Positions 51,414-60,172 of a DNA stretch of 64,000 bases are shown here, piece by piece. Location of the stretch: NCBI RefSeq assembly GCF_003403075.1, contig NZ_CP031557.1, forward strand, positions 4,402,001-4,466,000, written 5' to 3'. The position numbers were made by a program, and so were the translations under genes. Under the pieces are notes generated by a model. The model was not told the origin of the DNA and did not search any database. It saw nothing but the letters and a program-made list of their open reading frames with translations. Each line of letters begins with the position of its first letter. Position 1 is the stretch's first letter. This DNA comes from Flavobacterium psychrotrophum (lineage in GTDB: Bacteria > Bacteroidota > Bacteroidia > Flavobacteriales > Flavobacteriaceae).

Positions 51414-51956
51414 TTATTGCGTAATGGTCAGTTTATGTAAATCTATTTTTCCGGCGCGGCAGTCTTCTATAAGAGCATCAACCTTTTCAGGGTCAAGCTT
51501 CTCCTTATAAAAATCGCCCAACTGTAGCATAGGTGCATAACCACAGGCACCAAGGCACTCAACGCCTACAACCTGAAATAGCCCATCCGGCGTTACTTCG
51601 CCTTCTTTAACACCCAGTTTGTTACAGGTATAGTCCATCAGGTTTTCTGCACCACGAATTGAGCAGCAAGACGTCCTGCAAAACTCAAGCATATATTTAC
51701 CTATAGGCTTAGAGTTGTACATGGTATAAAATGTAACCACCTCGTATACTTCTATAGGCTTAATACCAATGATCTCAGCAACTTTATCCTGTAGTGGTAT
51801 GCTAAGCCAGTTATCGTGTGCATCCTGTACTTCGTGCAGTACCGGTAGCAGGGCACTCTTGCGCTTATCGGCAGGGTAGTGGCTCAATAGCTCATCAATC
51901 CTGGCCTGTAAGGCAGGTGTTATATTTATTTCCTGATGTGCGTGACTAATCTCCAT
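51414..51956 (-). CDS. nuoE: NADH-quinone oxidoreductase subunit E
   Basis: A 180-aa thioredoxin-fold subunit with the 2Fe-2S cluster N1a. Ligands lie in CRTSCCSIRGAENL and VECLGACGYAPM (C-x4-5-C and C-x3-C). It forms the NADH-oxidising module with NuoF and NuoG. The join to nuoF is 3 bases, but the gap toward nuoD upstream is 155 bases and holds an inverted repeat. Confidence 0.94.
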   Translation of the reverse strand: MEISHAHQEINITPALQARIDELLSHYPADKRKSALLPVLHEVQDAHDNWLSIPLQDKVAEIIGIKPIEVYEVVTFYTMYNSKPIGKYMLEFCRTSCCSIRGAENLMDYTCNKLGVKEGEVTPDGLFQVVGVECLGACGYAPMLQLGDFYKEKLDPEKVDALIEDCRAGKIDLHKLTITQ

Positions 51957-51967
51957 CTCTTTATTCT

Positions 51968-52094
51968 ATTTTGAATTTTGAATTGTAAATTTTAAATGAT
52001 GATTTAAAACCTAATCCAAATTCATGTATCAAAAACGTTTCTTCTATCGTTGTGTGAACCCTGAGTGCCAGTGAGGTAATTCAAAATTCAAAAT
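51968..52094. repeat. 17-bp perfect inverted repeat in the nuoD-nuoE gap
   Basis: ATTTTGAATTTTGAATT (51968-51984) and its exact reverse complement (52078-52094) bound a 127-base element that fills most of the gap between nuoD and nuoE. The inner sequence has no reading frame. It resembles a MITE-like insertion or a structured spacer in the operon transcript. Confidence 0.65.
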
Positions 52095-52111
52095 ATAAAA
52101 TTCAAAATAAT

Positions 52112-53347
52112 CTATGCGTCCAGTTCTCCTGCAATAACATTTAAGCTAGACAGTGTGGCAATGGCATCAGAAAGCATTTGCCCCCTTACCATTTCATTAA
52201 ATGCCTGGTAATATATAAAACACGGCCTGCGGAAGTGTAGCCTGAACGGTGTGCGGCTGCCATCTGTAATCAGGTAAAAGCCAAGTTCGCCGTTACCGCC
52301 TTCTACCGGATGGTATACTTCGGTTTTAGGAACCGGTACTTCGCCCATCACAATTTTAAAGTGGTATATAAGCGCTTCCATGTTTGTGTACACTTCCTCC
52401 TTTGGTGGCAGGTAATAATCGGGCACATTAGCGTGGAACGGGCCTTCAGGCAGTTTTGCCAGGGCTTGTTTTATTATCTTGATGCTCTCCCATACTTCAG
52501 CACTGCGCACGCAGAACCTATCGTAGGTGTCACCTGATTTTCCTACAGGAACATCAAATTCAAAATCTTCGTAAGAGCTGTACGGCTGCATAACGCGCAC
52601 ATCATAATCTATACCGGCAGCACGCAGGTTAGGGCCGGTAAAGCCATAACTCATAGCCCTTTCGGCAGATATTGGGCCCACATCTATAGTACGGTCCATA
52701 AAGATACGGTTACGCATCAGCAGGTTTTCAAACTCCGTCCATATTGGTGGAAACTCTTCTAAAAAGTCGTTTATTTTTTTAAAGGCAGCAGGGCTCCAGT
52801 CCCTTTCAAAGCCTCCTATGCGGCCCATGTTTGTAGTAAGGCGGGCACCACATATTTCTTCGTAAATTTCGTATATTTTTTCGCGGTACTGAAAAACATA
52901 CAGGAAGCCTGTAAGTGCACCGGTATCTACACCCAGTACAGAGTTACAGATAATGTGGTCTGCAATACGGGCAAGCTCCATAACAATAACCCTAAGGTAT
53001 TGTACACGCTTGGGTACTTCTATATCAAGTGCTTTCTCCAGGGTCATCCACCAGCCCATGTTATTTATGGGCGATGAGCAATAGTTCATCCTGTCAGTAA
53101 GCGGGGTTATCTGGTAAAATGGCCTGTTTTCGGCAATTTTTTCAAAAGCACGGTGAATGTAGCCTACGGTACCTTCGCCATCTACTATGCGCTCTCCATC
53201 CATCAAAAGTATGTTCTGGAAAATGCCGTGTGTGGCAGGGTGGGTAGGACCCAGGTTTAGTATAGCGAGTTCGCTGCCGTCTTCATTCTGCCTTTGCTTA
53301 ATGATCTTGGCATAGCGCTCCTCAGGTGGTAATAACAGGTCTGACAT
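52112..53347 (-). CDS. nuoD: NADH-quinone oxidoreductase subunit D
   Basis: A 411-aa hydrogenase-like subunit that shapes the quinone site with NuoB. The NLGPTHPATHG block near residue 30 contains the quinone-binding His, with EKIAENRPFYQITPLTDRMNY and FGFTGPNLRAAGIDYDVR-type segments (YGFTGPNLRAAGIDYD). The end is DPVFGEVDR-free but keeps SLNVIAGELDA, the normal close. It is followed by nuoE after 155 bases. Confidence 0.95.
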   Translation of the reverse strand: MSDLLLPPEERYAKIIKQRQNEDGSELAILNLGPTHPATHGIFQNILLMDGERIVDGEGTVGYIHRAFEKIAENRPFYQITPLTDRMNYCSSPINNMGWWMTLEKALDIEVPKRVQYLRVIVMELARIADHIICNSVLGVDTGALTGFLYVFQYREKIYEIYEEICGARLTTNMGRIGGFERDWSPAAFKKINDFLEEFPPIWTEFENLLMRNRIFMDRTIDVGPISAERAMSYGFTGPNLRAAGIDYDVRVMQPYSSYEDFEFDVPVGKSGDTYDRFCVRSAEVWESIKIIKQALAKLPEGPFHANVPDYYLPPKEEVYTNMEALIYHFKIVMGEVPVPKTEVYHPVEGGNGELGFYLITDGSRTPFRLHFRRPCFIYYQAFNEMVRGQMLSDAIATLSSLNVIAGELDA

Positions 53348-53369
53348 GTTTTATAAAACTTATTGCCGG

Positions 53370-53900
53370 TTAAAAATTTAGTGCATTGTCTGTACTGCGT
53401 CCAAAGAAACGGTCATCCTTATCGGTACGGCCGCCATCTTCCATCGGGAACTCTTTACGCATCGGGAACGACTCCATCTCATCCATATTCAATATACGTT
53501 TAAGCTGAGGATGCCCTTTAAAAATGATGCCGTAAAAATCGTATGTTTCGCGTTCCTGCCAGTTAGCACCTAGAAACAGGTTAGTAGCAGTATCTATTTC
53601 CGGTGTGTCGCCGTTAAGATATGCCTTTACGCGAATGCGCACATTATCCATCCAGTTGTGCATGTGGTATACCACAGCAAACTGCCTTTCTTTTTCGTTG
53701 TCAGGGTAGTGTACCCCGCACACATCGGTAAGAAAGTTAAAACGCAAAAGTGCGTCTTCCTTAAGGTACTGCAATATAGCATTGGCATTATCTGCCTGCA
53801 CCTCAAAAGAAAGTATATCTTTTATCTGAACAAAACCGGAAACATTGTCGCCAAAGGCACCGGTTAGTTTATCTTCTATTACAGCTGATTCTAAAGCCAT
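53370..53900 (-). CDS. nuoC: NADH-quinone oxidoreductase subunit C
   Basis: A 176-aa peripheral-arm subunit. Typical pattern: FLTDVCGVHYPD near 60, RVKAYL near 100, and the signature NWQERETYDFYGIIFKGHPQLKRILNMDEMESFPMRKEFP near 130-165. It is separate from nuoD here (not fused as in enterobacteria). It starts 2 bases after the nuoB stop; the spacing to nuoD is 22 bases. Confidence 0.94.
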   Translation of the reverse strand: MALESAVIEDKLTGAFGDNVSGFVQIKDILSFEVQADNANAILQYLKEDALLRFNFLTDVCGVHYPDNEKERQFAVVYHMHNWMDNVRIRVKAYLNGDTPEIDTATNLFLGANWQERETYDFYGIIFKGHPQLKRILNMDEMESFPMRKEFPMEDGGRTDKDDRFFGRSTDNALNF

Positions 53901-53902
53901 GC

Positions 53903-54454
53903 TTATGTAATGTTATAAGAAGCCAATAATTCCTGGTACTCCGGAGAACTTCTCCTGCGTACCGACTCTGATTTTACAATTTCCTGCAGTTTCATAACGC
54001 CGTCCAGTATCTGCTCCGGCCTTGGCGGGCATCCGGGTACGTAAACATCTACCGGGATAACCTTGTCAATACCCTGAAGCACACTATAGGTGTCAAATAT
54101 ACCGCCCGATGATGCACATGCACCTACAGCTATAACCCAGCGAGGCTCGCTCATTTGCTCGTATACCTGCCTTAAGATAGGTGCCATTTTCTTGGCGATG
54201 GTTCCCATAACAAGCAGCATATCGGCCTGGCGCGGAGAAAAACTCATACGCTCAGAACCAAAACGTGCCACGTCATAATGCGATGCCATGGTAGCCATGA
54301 ATTCGATACCGCAGCAAGAGGTAGCAAACGGAAGCGGCCAAAGTGAATTAGCACGGGCTAAGCCCACTACGCTGTCCAGCTTTGTTGCAAAAAATCCCTG
54401 GCCTTCTACACCTTCTGGTGCGTCAACCAATTTTATGTCTGATGAATTGCTCAT
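53903..54454 (-). CDS. nuoB: NADH-quinone oxidoreductase subunit B
   Basis: A 183-aa subunit carrying cluster N2 next to the quinone. The ligands include the tandem CC in [24 protein letters not shown], the GACASSGG region and [17 protein letters not shown] near the C-terminus. The gap to nuoA upstream is 53 bases. Length and motifs are complete. Confidence 0.95.
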   Translation of the reverse strand: MSNSSDIKLVDAPEGVEGQGFFATKLDSVVGLARANSLWPLPFATSCCGIEFMATMASHYDVARFGSERMSFSPRQADMLLVMGTIAKKMAPILRQVYEQMSEPRWVIAVGACASSGGIFDTYSVLQGIDKVIPVDVYVPGCPPRPEQILDGVMKLQEIVKSESVRRRSSPEYQELLASYNIT

Positions 54455-54507
54455 AGTAATTTTAATTTTGATTATCAGGTATATGCTTCAAAAAGTATAC
54501 CCCGATA

Positions 54508-54873
54508 TTATTCCCACTCCAGGCCTTTCTTTTTCATTACATAGAAAAAACCAACGATAAGCAGGAACATAAAGATGCCCATTTTAGCAAGGCCTTCAAA
54601 CCCCATTTCGCGGAAGTTTACCGCCCATGGGTACATGAAGATAACTTCTACGTCAAACAAAACGAAAAGTATGGCTACAAGGAAATATTTAACCGAGAAA
54701 GGTATACGGGCATTACCTACCGACTCTATACCACACTCAAAATTTTTGTCTTTATTTACAGAGTTGCGCTTAGGGCCCAGCTTGCCTGAAATAAAAATGG
54801 TGCTGGCCACAAAGCCTACGGCTAATGCCGCCTGCATGAATATAGGGAAGTAATCTACCTGGCTTGTCTGCAT
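54508..54873 (-). CDS. nuoA: NADH-quinone oxidoreductase subunit A
   Basis: A 121-aa three-helix membrane subunit (ND3). The NKDKNFECGIESVGNARIPFSVKYFLVAILFVLFDVEVIFMYPWAV segment contains the ECG motif and the acidic residues of the quinone-coupling helix. It is the first gene of the nuo operon and lies behind a promoter candidate at 54904-54911. Confidence 0.95.
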   Translation of the reverse strand: MQTSQVDYFPIFMQAALAVGFVASTIFISGKLGPKRNSVNKDKNFECGIESVGNARIPFSVKYFLVAILFVLFDVEVIFMYPWAVNFREMGFEGLAKMGIFMFLLIVGFFYVMKKKGLEWE

Positions 54874-54903
54874 AATTTGTGTGTATAACTGAAAACAATT
54901 TCA

Positions 54904-54911
54904 CAAATATA
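54904..54911 (-). promoter_or_regulatory. Candidate -7 element of the nuo operon promoter
   Basis: TATATTTG on the minus strand, 30 bases ahead of the nuoA ATG, matches TAnnTTTG. No perfect TTG at -33, though a TTTTAG lies about 18-23 bases further upstream. The remaining 54912-55100 shows no gene. Confidence 0.5.
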
Positions 54912-55102
54912 CACGTCATTATTTAACTAAAAGCGGCTTTGCTAAAGAGATAAACTTAGGGGTGGTTAATTTTTATTGGTTCTAAATAACTTTGTAAAAA
55001 TAACGTTTTCGTTAAGTTTGATGATTTTGTTGTTTGTGTGTTGTTTTGTTTGAGAATTGCAGGCTTATGTGGTATGCTGTTGGTAATATGATAGTATTTT
55101 AA

Positions 55103-55131
55103 TAGAAAAAGCCACCCTGTAAGGAGTGGCT
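55103..55131 (-). terminator. Terminator of the cold shock gene
   Basis: Read on the minus strand: AGCCACTC, loop CTTACA, GGGTGGCT, then TTTT. The 8-bp stem has one G.T pair and lies 31 bases past the stop codon of the csp gene. Confidence 0.8.
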
Positions 55132-55161
55132 GTACTGTAAATCAGGTATGCTAACTATATA

Positions 55162-55359
55162 TTAATTAAGCGCGGCAACCTGAGCTGCTACTTTACCTTT
55201 TTTTCCTTCTTCTTCAACATAGCTTACTTTGTCGCCTTCACGAAGACCTTCTACACGAAGTCCTGTTGCGTGAACAAAGATATCTTTGCCTGTTTCGTCG
55301 TCTGTAATGAATCCAAAACCTTTAGATTCAATAAAAAATTTTACTTTGCCTGTTCGCAT
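55162..55359 (-). CDS. Cold shock protein (CspA family)
   Basis: A 65-aa single-domain RNA/DNA-binding OB fold. RNP1 is KGFGFI at residues 13-18 and RNP2 is DIFVHAT at 26-32. It should act as an RNA chaperone and antiterminator. It has its own full promoter (55388-55416) and an intrinsic terminator, so it is a monocistronic unit. A 28-base A-rich leader lies between the promoter and the start codon. Confidence 0.94.
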   Translation of the reverse strand: MRTGKVKFFIESKGFGFITDDETGKDIFVHATGLRVEGLREGDKVSYVEEEGKKGKVAAQVAALN

Positions 55360-55387
55360 TGTTGCAATAAAAAAAATTAATAATGTC

Positions 55388-55416
55388 CAAAGGTAAAATT
55401 AATAATGACACGGCAA
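55388..55416 (-). promoter_or_regulatory. cold shock gene promoter
   Basis: On the minus strand TTG (55414-55416), an 18-base spacer and TACCTTTG (55388-55395) match the Bacteroidota promoter consensus exactly. It lies 29 bases before the csp ATG. Confidence 0.8.
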
Positions 55417-55768
55417 AGACAATTGTTAAAAAAATTAAATAATATTTATTTTAATGGTTTTTATTGAATATGTTTCAATAATTATTACAGTTCAATGCTT
55501 AACATGTAAGCATAACGAAATTGTGTGCAAATTTTATCAAACGTTATAGCTTTCTAGTATTCCCTTTTAGTGCCTTAAATAATGTATGTAATTGCGGTTA
55601 TACTGCTTTCTTTTGTTTAATTATGTTATTTTTCATTTTAAGTATTTGATTGTTAATTAATTGTGTAATTTTTTTTACTGAAAATTAACTTTTTTTTGAA
55701 GTTTCTCAAAAAATTAACATTTAACAAAATGTGAGGTTTTATAGTAATGTAAATCTTTAAAGCAGTTC
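55417..55768. other. AT-rich intergenic region without visible gene
   Basis: Lies between the csp promoter and the small RNA promoter. Very AT-rich; I see no reading frame, hairpin or promoter beyond those listed. Confidence 0.5.
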
Positions 55769-55953
55769 TATATTTGCCCCAAGGAAATAACCACCAACCA
55801 ACTTTATTTCCGTCGATTGATTAGTTTGAGTTTAGTTAAGTTTAGGTAAAATATATAGAAAAAGGAGGCACTGCAAAGTGTTTTAATATAAAAACTAATC
55901 AATCAGCCAATACCAACAAGGGTGCTACTTTTAAAGTGCACCCTTGTTTTTTT
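55769..55953 (+). ncRNA. Probable structured small RNA gene (about 170 nt)
   Basis: A complete transcription unit without a reading frame. A -7 box TATATTTG (55769-55776) is followed by hairpin 1, GGAAATAA (55783-55790)/TTATTTCC (55804-55811) with a C- and A-rich loop. Next is a perfect 13-bp long-range helix, GATTGATTAGTTT (55815-55827)/AAACTAATCAATC (55892-55904). Inside it are an AGGAGG motif and a CACT-GCAA-AGTG hairpin with GNRA loop (55869-55880). It ends in a strong terminator, CAAGGGTGC/GCACCCTTG plus seven Ts (55917-55953). No TTG at -33. The transcript would start near 55781. I do not recognise the family; 6S RNA or a lineage-specific regulator is possible. Confidence 0.7.
55917..55953 (+). 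terminator. Terminator of the small RNA
   Basis: CAAGGGTGC (55917-55925) and GCACCCTTG (55938-55946) with an inner ACTT/AAGT extension, followed by TTTTTTT. A 13-bp stem with one bulge. Confidence 0.88.
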
Positions 55954-55970
55954 GTATATATATTACAGTA

Positions 55971-56627
55971 TTAATCGCTCCAGTCTATCCTGTAACTAAC
56001 AGATAAAGATGTGCTGTTTAGTTTTGCACCATCAAGACCGTCAAAAGTTTGGGTAAGTCCCATGTTGTATTTTAATTCAAACAAAAGGTCAGTGCCCTCT
56101 TCAGCAGATAAAGGAAGGCGGTATCCTATGCCCGGGAATATGCCTGCCATTGTTTCTTTGTAACTTGCATTTTCGATGCCGGAATCAAACGAGCTACCTG
56201 TCTCCATCTTTGTTTTTCGGGATAAGTACAAATCAACATAGCCTCCAACATTTATAAAGAAATTTCTTTTCTCTCCTATATAATAACGTATGCCTATGGG
56301 AATATTAAGAAATGTTGCAGTTTCTGTACTGCTCATTTTCGAAATAAAAACAGTCTCGTTCTCTGTGTAAGTATTTTCGTAATCCATCTTATACGACTTA
56401 CGATTGTAATTAAGATGCCCAAAAATAGCAAGATTTTCTAAGACAGGAATTTCCATAGATACTCCAAGTTCAAAATTTGCTGAAGAACTGGTCTTGTAAG
56501 CAGGATTGTCTAATTTTAGATTAGATAAAGTACCTCCCAGGTTCACGCCATAAATTGTTGGTTGCTCCTGTGCTGTAGATGCCAGTGAAAATAATGCTGC
56601 CGCGAGCAGAAATGTAATTTTTTTCAT
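55971..56627 (-). CDS. Outer membrane beta-barrel protein
   Basis: A 218-aa protein with a signal peptide (MKKITFLLAAALFSLASTAQ). The rest is alternating polar/hydrophobic strands: YGVNLGGTLSNL, FELGVSMEIPVL, FGHLNYNRKSYKM, TFLNIPIGIRYYI, FFINVGGYVDLYLS, LLFELKYNMGLT, and a C-terminal strand SLSVSYRID. This is the pattern of the PorT/outer membrane protein beta-barrel domain family of Bacteroidota. Function unknown. It stands between the sRNA (convergent) and aspS (same strand, separated by a terminator). Confidence 0.82.
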   Translation of the reverse strand: MKKITFLLAAALFSLASTAQEQPTIYGVNLGGTLSNLKLDNPAYKTSSSANFELGVSMEIPVLENLAIFGHLNYNRKSYKMDYENTYTENETVFISKMSSTETATFLNIPIGIRYYIGEKRNFFINVGGYVDLYLSRKTKMETGSSFDSGIENASYKETMAGIFPGIGYRLPLSAEEGTDLLFELKYNMGLTQTFDGLDGAKLNSTSLSVSYRIDWSD

Positions 56628-56661
56628 TTATATGGTTGATTTTAATAATGCGGCAAAAATA

Positions 56662-56702
56662 AAATAAGAGTCCGTAATAAAAAATATTACGGACTCTTAT
56701 TT
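56662..56702. terminator. 18-bp perfect hairpin terminator after aspS
   Basis: Bases 56662-56679 and 56685-56702 are perfect reverse complements with a 5-A loop; the core is AGAGTCCGTAATA. It lies 20 bases beyond the aspS stop and 34 bases upstream of the barrel-protein start. The A/T-rich arms make it work in either direction. Confidence 0.75.
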
Positions 56703-56722
56703 AGTAGGATATTATTTACTTA

Positions 56723-58471
56723 TTATGCTTTTAAAGCAATATGAAGCTCATTAAGTTGTTTATCGTCAATAACACTTGGTGCATCGATCATTACATCGCG
56801 GCCGCTGTTATTTTTAGGGAACGCAATAAAGTCGCGAATGGTTTCCTGTCCGCCAAGTATTGCAGTAAGCCTGTCAAAACCAAAAGCCAGTCCGCCGTGT
56901 GGTGGCGCACCATACTGAAACGCATCCATCAGGAATCCAAACTGGGCCTTAGCCTCTTCTTCTGTAAATCCAAGATACTTAAACATAAGTGCCTGTGTAG
57001 CCTTATCGTGTATCCTTATAGAACCTCCGCCTATTTCGTTACCATTTAGCACAAGGTCATACGCATTAGCGCGTACAGCTCCCGGGTTTGTTTCCAGTAA
57101 CGGCATATCTTCCGGCTTAGGAGATGTAAACGGGTGGTGCATGGCGTGGAAACGGTTACTCTCTTCATCCCACTCCAGTAACGGGAAGTCTACAACCCAT
57201 AGTGGTGCAAACACTTCTGGGTTGCGCAGGCCAAGCCTTGTAGCTACCTCCATGCGCAGGGCGCTAAGGCGTGTACGGGTTTTGTGTGAATCGCCACTTA
57301 GTACTAATATAAGGTCGCCCGGTTGTGCGCCGGTAATTTCAGCCCATTTTTTAAGATCTTCTGCATCGTAGAATTTATCTACAGACGATTTTATACTACC
57401 GTCAAGCTCATATTTAGCATATACCATACCGCTTGCACCTACCTGAGGGCGTTTTACCCATTCTATAAGCTCGTCTATTTGCTTGCGTGTGTAAGAAGCG
57501 GCACCCGGCACGGCAATACCTACTACCAGTTCGCTGCTGTTAAATACAGCAAATTCTTTATGTTGTGAAACGGCATTTAACTCGCCAAACTCCATCCCAA
57601 AGCGAATGTCCGGCTTGTCGTTGCCATATTTTTTCATGGCCTCGTCGTAGGTCATTCTTGGGAATAGTCCTGTTTCTACGCCTTTAAGTTCTTTTAGTAA
57701 GTGGCTTGCAAGCCCCTCAAAAGTCTGTATAATGTCTTCCTGTTCTACAAACGCCATTTCGCAGTCTATTTGTGTAAACTCAGGCTGGCGGTCTGCGCGC
57801 AGGTCTTCATCACGAAAACATTTTACGATCTGGAAATATTTATCCATACCGCCCACCATAAGCAATTGCTTAAAAGTTTGTGGCGATTGTGGCAGGGCAT
57901 AGAACTGACCTTCGTTCATGCGGCTTGGTACAACAAAGTCGCGCGCCCCTTCAGGGGTACTTTTAATAAGTACCGGTGTTTCTACTTCTATAAAGCCTTT
58001 TGCAGAAAGATAGTTGCGCACCTCTATACCTACCCTATGGCGAAACATAAGGCTGTTTTTTACCGGATTACGGCGAATGTCAAGGTAACGGTATTTCATA
58101 CGGATGTCTTCACCTCCGTCTGTTTCATCTTCTATTGTAAAGGGTGGTATTTGCGAAGCATTAAGTATGGTAAGTTCTTTTACAAGAATCTCAATGTCGC
58201 CGGTAGCCATGTTTGGGTTTTTGCTTTCGCGCTCTATCACGGTACCTTTTACCTGAATAACAAACTCGCGCCCCAGTGTTGCTGCAAGATCCTGAACGGC
58301 TTTTTCTGAACGGCTTTCGTCAAAAATAAGCTGGGTAATACCGTAGCGGTCACGCAGGTCTACCCAAATCATAAACCCTTTGTTACGTGATTTTTGTACC
58401 CATCCGGCTAGTGTTACTTCCTGGTTGATGTGCGTGGCGTTTAGCTCACCGCAATTATGGCTTCTGTACAT
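56723..58471 (-). CDS. aspS: Aspartyl-tRNA synthetase
   Basis: A 582-aa class II synthetase of bacterial type. An N-terminal OB fold ([29 protein letters not shown]) binds the anticodon. Motif 2 is [21 protein letters not shown], and motif 3 is [14 protein letters not shown]. The bacterial-specific GAD insertion lies between them (~290-400). [11 protein letters not shown] is the standard N-terminus. A -7 box TAAATTTG (minus, 58491-58498) lies 20 bases before the ATG. Confidence 0.95.
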   Translation of the reverse strand: MYRSHNCGELNATHINQEVTLAGWVQKSRNKGFMIWVDLRDRYGITQLIFDESRSEKAVQDLAATLGREFVIQVKGTVIERESKNPNMATGDIEILVKELTILNASQIPPFTIEDETDGGEDIRMKYRYLDIRRNPVKNSLMFRHRVGIEVRNYLSAKGFIEVETPVLIKSTPEGARDFVVPSRMNEGQFYALPQSPQTFKQLLMVGGMDKYFQIVKCFRDEDLRADRQPEFTQIDCEMAFVEQEDIIQTFEGLASHLLKELKGVETGLFPRMTYDEAMKKYGNDKPDIRFGMEFGELNAVSQHKEFAVFNSSELVVGIAVPGAASYTRKQIDELIEWVKRPQVGASGMVYAKYELDGSIKSSVDKFYDAEDLKKWAEITGAQPGDLILVLSGDSHKTRTRLSALRMEVATRLGLRNPEVFAPLWVVDFPLLEWDEESNRFHAMHHPFTSPKPEDMPLLETNPGAVRANAYDLVLNGNEIGGGSIRIHDKATQALMFKYLGFTEEEAKAQFGFLMDAFQYGAPPHGGLAFGFDRLTAILGGQETIRDFIAFPKNNSGRDVMIDAPSVIDDKQLNELHIALKA

Positions 58472-58490
58472 TATTGTAAATTTTGTGCTG

Positions 58491-58498
58491 CAAATTTA
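58491..58498 (-). promoter_or_regulatory. Candidate -7 element of aspS
   Basis: TAAATTTG on the minus strand matches TAnnTTTG 20 bases ahead of the aspS start; no TTG is at -33. Confidence 0.5.
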
Positions 58499-58691
58499 CT
58501 CAGATAGTTGAAAAAAACCGATTAGGAGTAGTGTTTTTTTGAGTAAGAGGGGAGCAGGTTTGGTATTTAGGCAATAAGGTAGAAATACCGGATGATTTAT
58601 ATGGTAATATTTAACAGCATTACATAAAGAGATTTCTCAACGCTACTGCGCTTCGAAATGGAAAACGCCGGACTAAGTAACCGTGAAAAAA

Positions 58692-58756
58692 TCTGCGTAA
58701 ATCCGCGTCTGCGAAGCATCCGTATTACCTGCCTGGCGGCAGGCAGGTCCGCGTTC
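58692..58756 (+). repeat. Dispersed 65-bp repeat, copy 2
   Basis: Same orientation as copy 1 at 27001-27065, 55 of 65 bases identical. Its palindrome ACCTGCCTG-GCGG-CAGGCAGGT is longer than that of copy 1. It fills part of the gap between aspS and the next minus-strand gene, whose stop it nearly touches (12 bases). Confidence 0.7.
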
Positions 58757-58767
58757 TATTTTAAAAA

Positions 58768-59121
58768 CTAATACCGGTTACGGAACCATACTTTTTGCCA
58801 TTCTCTTTTAAGGATAAGAAACGTAACCTGCTCGGCAAGTTCGGCGATGTCGCCGCCGTTAAGGGCTTTTATTTCGCCCTCGGGCACATCTATTATATAT
58901 AACAGGTTAAGATACTCTGCAAACTTATGGTGAATAAGCCTGAATATTTTATCCTGTACCGCCATCTTTAAGTCAAAAGGGGTAATGCCTTCTTGAAAAT
59001 CTACAGGCTCATTAGCCAGTGCAAAGTCTTTGTTTACCTGCTCTGTAAGCTTAATGTAAAGCTGTTCTTTTTGTGCCTGGCTTAATAACAGGTCGGTGCT
59101 TTCGGGTGGGGTATAAATCAT
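58768..59121 (-). CDS. Small conserved protein of unknown function, coupled to a polyprenyl synthase
   Basis: A 117-aa, mostly helical, soluble protein (MIYTPPESTDLLLSQAQKEQLYIKLTEQVNKDF..., ending FLILKREWQKVWFRNRY). No motif I can assign. Its ATG overlaps the stop of the polyprenyl synthetase by 4 bases (59118-59121), so the two are translationally coupled. The coupling suggests a role near isoprenoid metabolism, but this is only positional. Confidence 0.75.
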   Translation of the reverse strand: MIYTPPESTDLLLSQAQKEQLYIKLTEQVNKDFALANEPVDFQEGITPFDLKMAVQDKIFRLIHHKFAEYLNLLYIIDVPEGEIKALNGGDIAELAEQVTFLILKREWQKVWFRNRY

Positions 59122-60092
59122 ACGGTGCGTTTCATCAGGTTTTGCCCAAAGGTGTGCAGTGCCTCTTTATTTTCGGCAGAAATCTCCATCTTATCCAGTG
59201 TGGCAAATGCCTTAAGTGTGTACGTCTCTATAGCCGCTTTTGTAGCAGTATCAGCGCCCGTATTTATAAACAGGGTTTTTACAGCCTCAATTTTTTGGGT
59301 TGGGTTTTCAGGTTGCGATGCAAACCAGCTCAATACCTCTTGCTTGTCATTAACGTTGCCATGTTCAAGCGCCTTAAGGTACAGGAATGTTTTTTTATTC
59401 TCGATGATATCGCCGCCCACTTGTTTGCCAAAAGTTTCAGGATCGCCAAAGGCATCAAGGTAATCGTCCTGTAGCTGGAAAGCAATACCCAGGTTAAGCC
59501 CAAAGTCATATATAAGGTTAGCGTTTTCCTGAGATGTATTAGCAACAATAGCACCCATTTTCATAGCCGCCCCCACTAATACCGCCGTTTTGTATTCGAT
59601 CATTTTAAGGTATTCTGCTTCGGTAACGTCGTTGCGATCCTCAAAGTCTACATCCCATTGCTGGCCTTCGCAAACTTCAAGAGCTGTTTTACTGAACAGT
59701 TTTGCCAGCGCCTTAAAGGTTGCAGGTTCATATTGCTCAAAATATTGGTAAGCCAGTATAAGCATGGCATCGCCGCTGAGTATGCCTGTATTTAGGTTCC
59801 ATTTTTCGTGCACGGTCTGGTGGCCACGGCGCAGTGGTGCATCATCCATAATATCATCATGCACCAGGCTAAAGTTATGAAATATCTCTACGGCTATTGC
59901 AGCGGGCAGGGCATCATGCGCATCGGTATTAAAAATCTCTGCAGCCATAAGGGTAAGTACCGGCCTTATGCGCTTGCCGCCAAGTGATAGTATATAAGTT
60001 ACAGGGCTGTATAAATTAGCAGGCTCTTTTTGCAGGTTAGCAGTAGCAAAATAATTAGCTACTATTTCCTGGTAATATGCTATTGATTGCAT
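59118..60092 (-). CDS. Polyprenyl synthetase (farnesyl/geranylgeranyl diphosphate synthase type)
   Basis: A 324-aa all-helical trans-isoprenyl diphosphate synthase. The first Asp-rich motif DDIMD is at residues 79-83 with the following APLRRG, and the second DDYLD at 209-213. The GGKRIRP motif near 39-45 binds isopentenyl diphosphate. A Phe sits five residues before the first motif, which favours short products (C15-C20); this is a prediction. It is first in a pair with the 117-aa gene and divergent from a TetR gene, with shared control sites in between. Confidence 0.9.
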   Translation of the reverse strand: MQSIAYYQEIVANYFATANLQKEPANLYSPVTYILSLGGKRIRPVLTLMAAEIFNTDAHDALPAAIAVEIFHNFSLVHDDIMDDAPLRRGHQTVHEKWNLNTGILSGDAMLILAYQYFEQYEPATFKALAKLFSKTALEVCEGQQWDVDFEDRNDVTEAEYLKMIEYKTAVLVGAAMKMGAIVANTSQENANLIYDFGLNLGIAFQLQDDYLDAFGDPETFGKQVGGDIIENKKTFLYLKALEHGNVNDKQEVLSWFASQPENPTQKIEAVKTLFINTGADTATKAAIETYTLKAFATLDKMEISAENKEALHTFGQNLMKRTV

Positions 60093-60149
60093 TTACAAAT
60101 TTTTGGCTAAAGTAATTTATTCCGCACTGTTGTGCAATCAAAAAATAAT

Positions 60150-60167
60150 TTTGACACAATTGTAAAA
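60150..60167. promoter_or_regulatory. TTTGACA-N4-TGTnAAA operator, imperfect copy
   Basis: TTTGACA-CAAT-TGTAAAA matches the palindrome found twice at 60855-60906 except for one base in the right arm. It lies between the polyprenyl synthase and the first TetR gene. Confidence 0.5.
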
Positions 60168-60172
60168 ACTTT

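Noticed and set aside
55160..55970. tRNA or rRNA genes in the 55-56 kb gap
   Set aside because: No cloverleaf, CCA end or rRNA-like stretch is present; the structured segment there has a different layout and is reported as a small RNA candidate.
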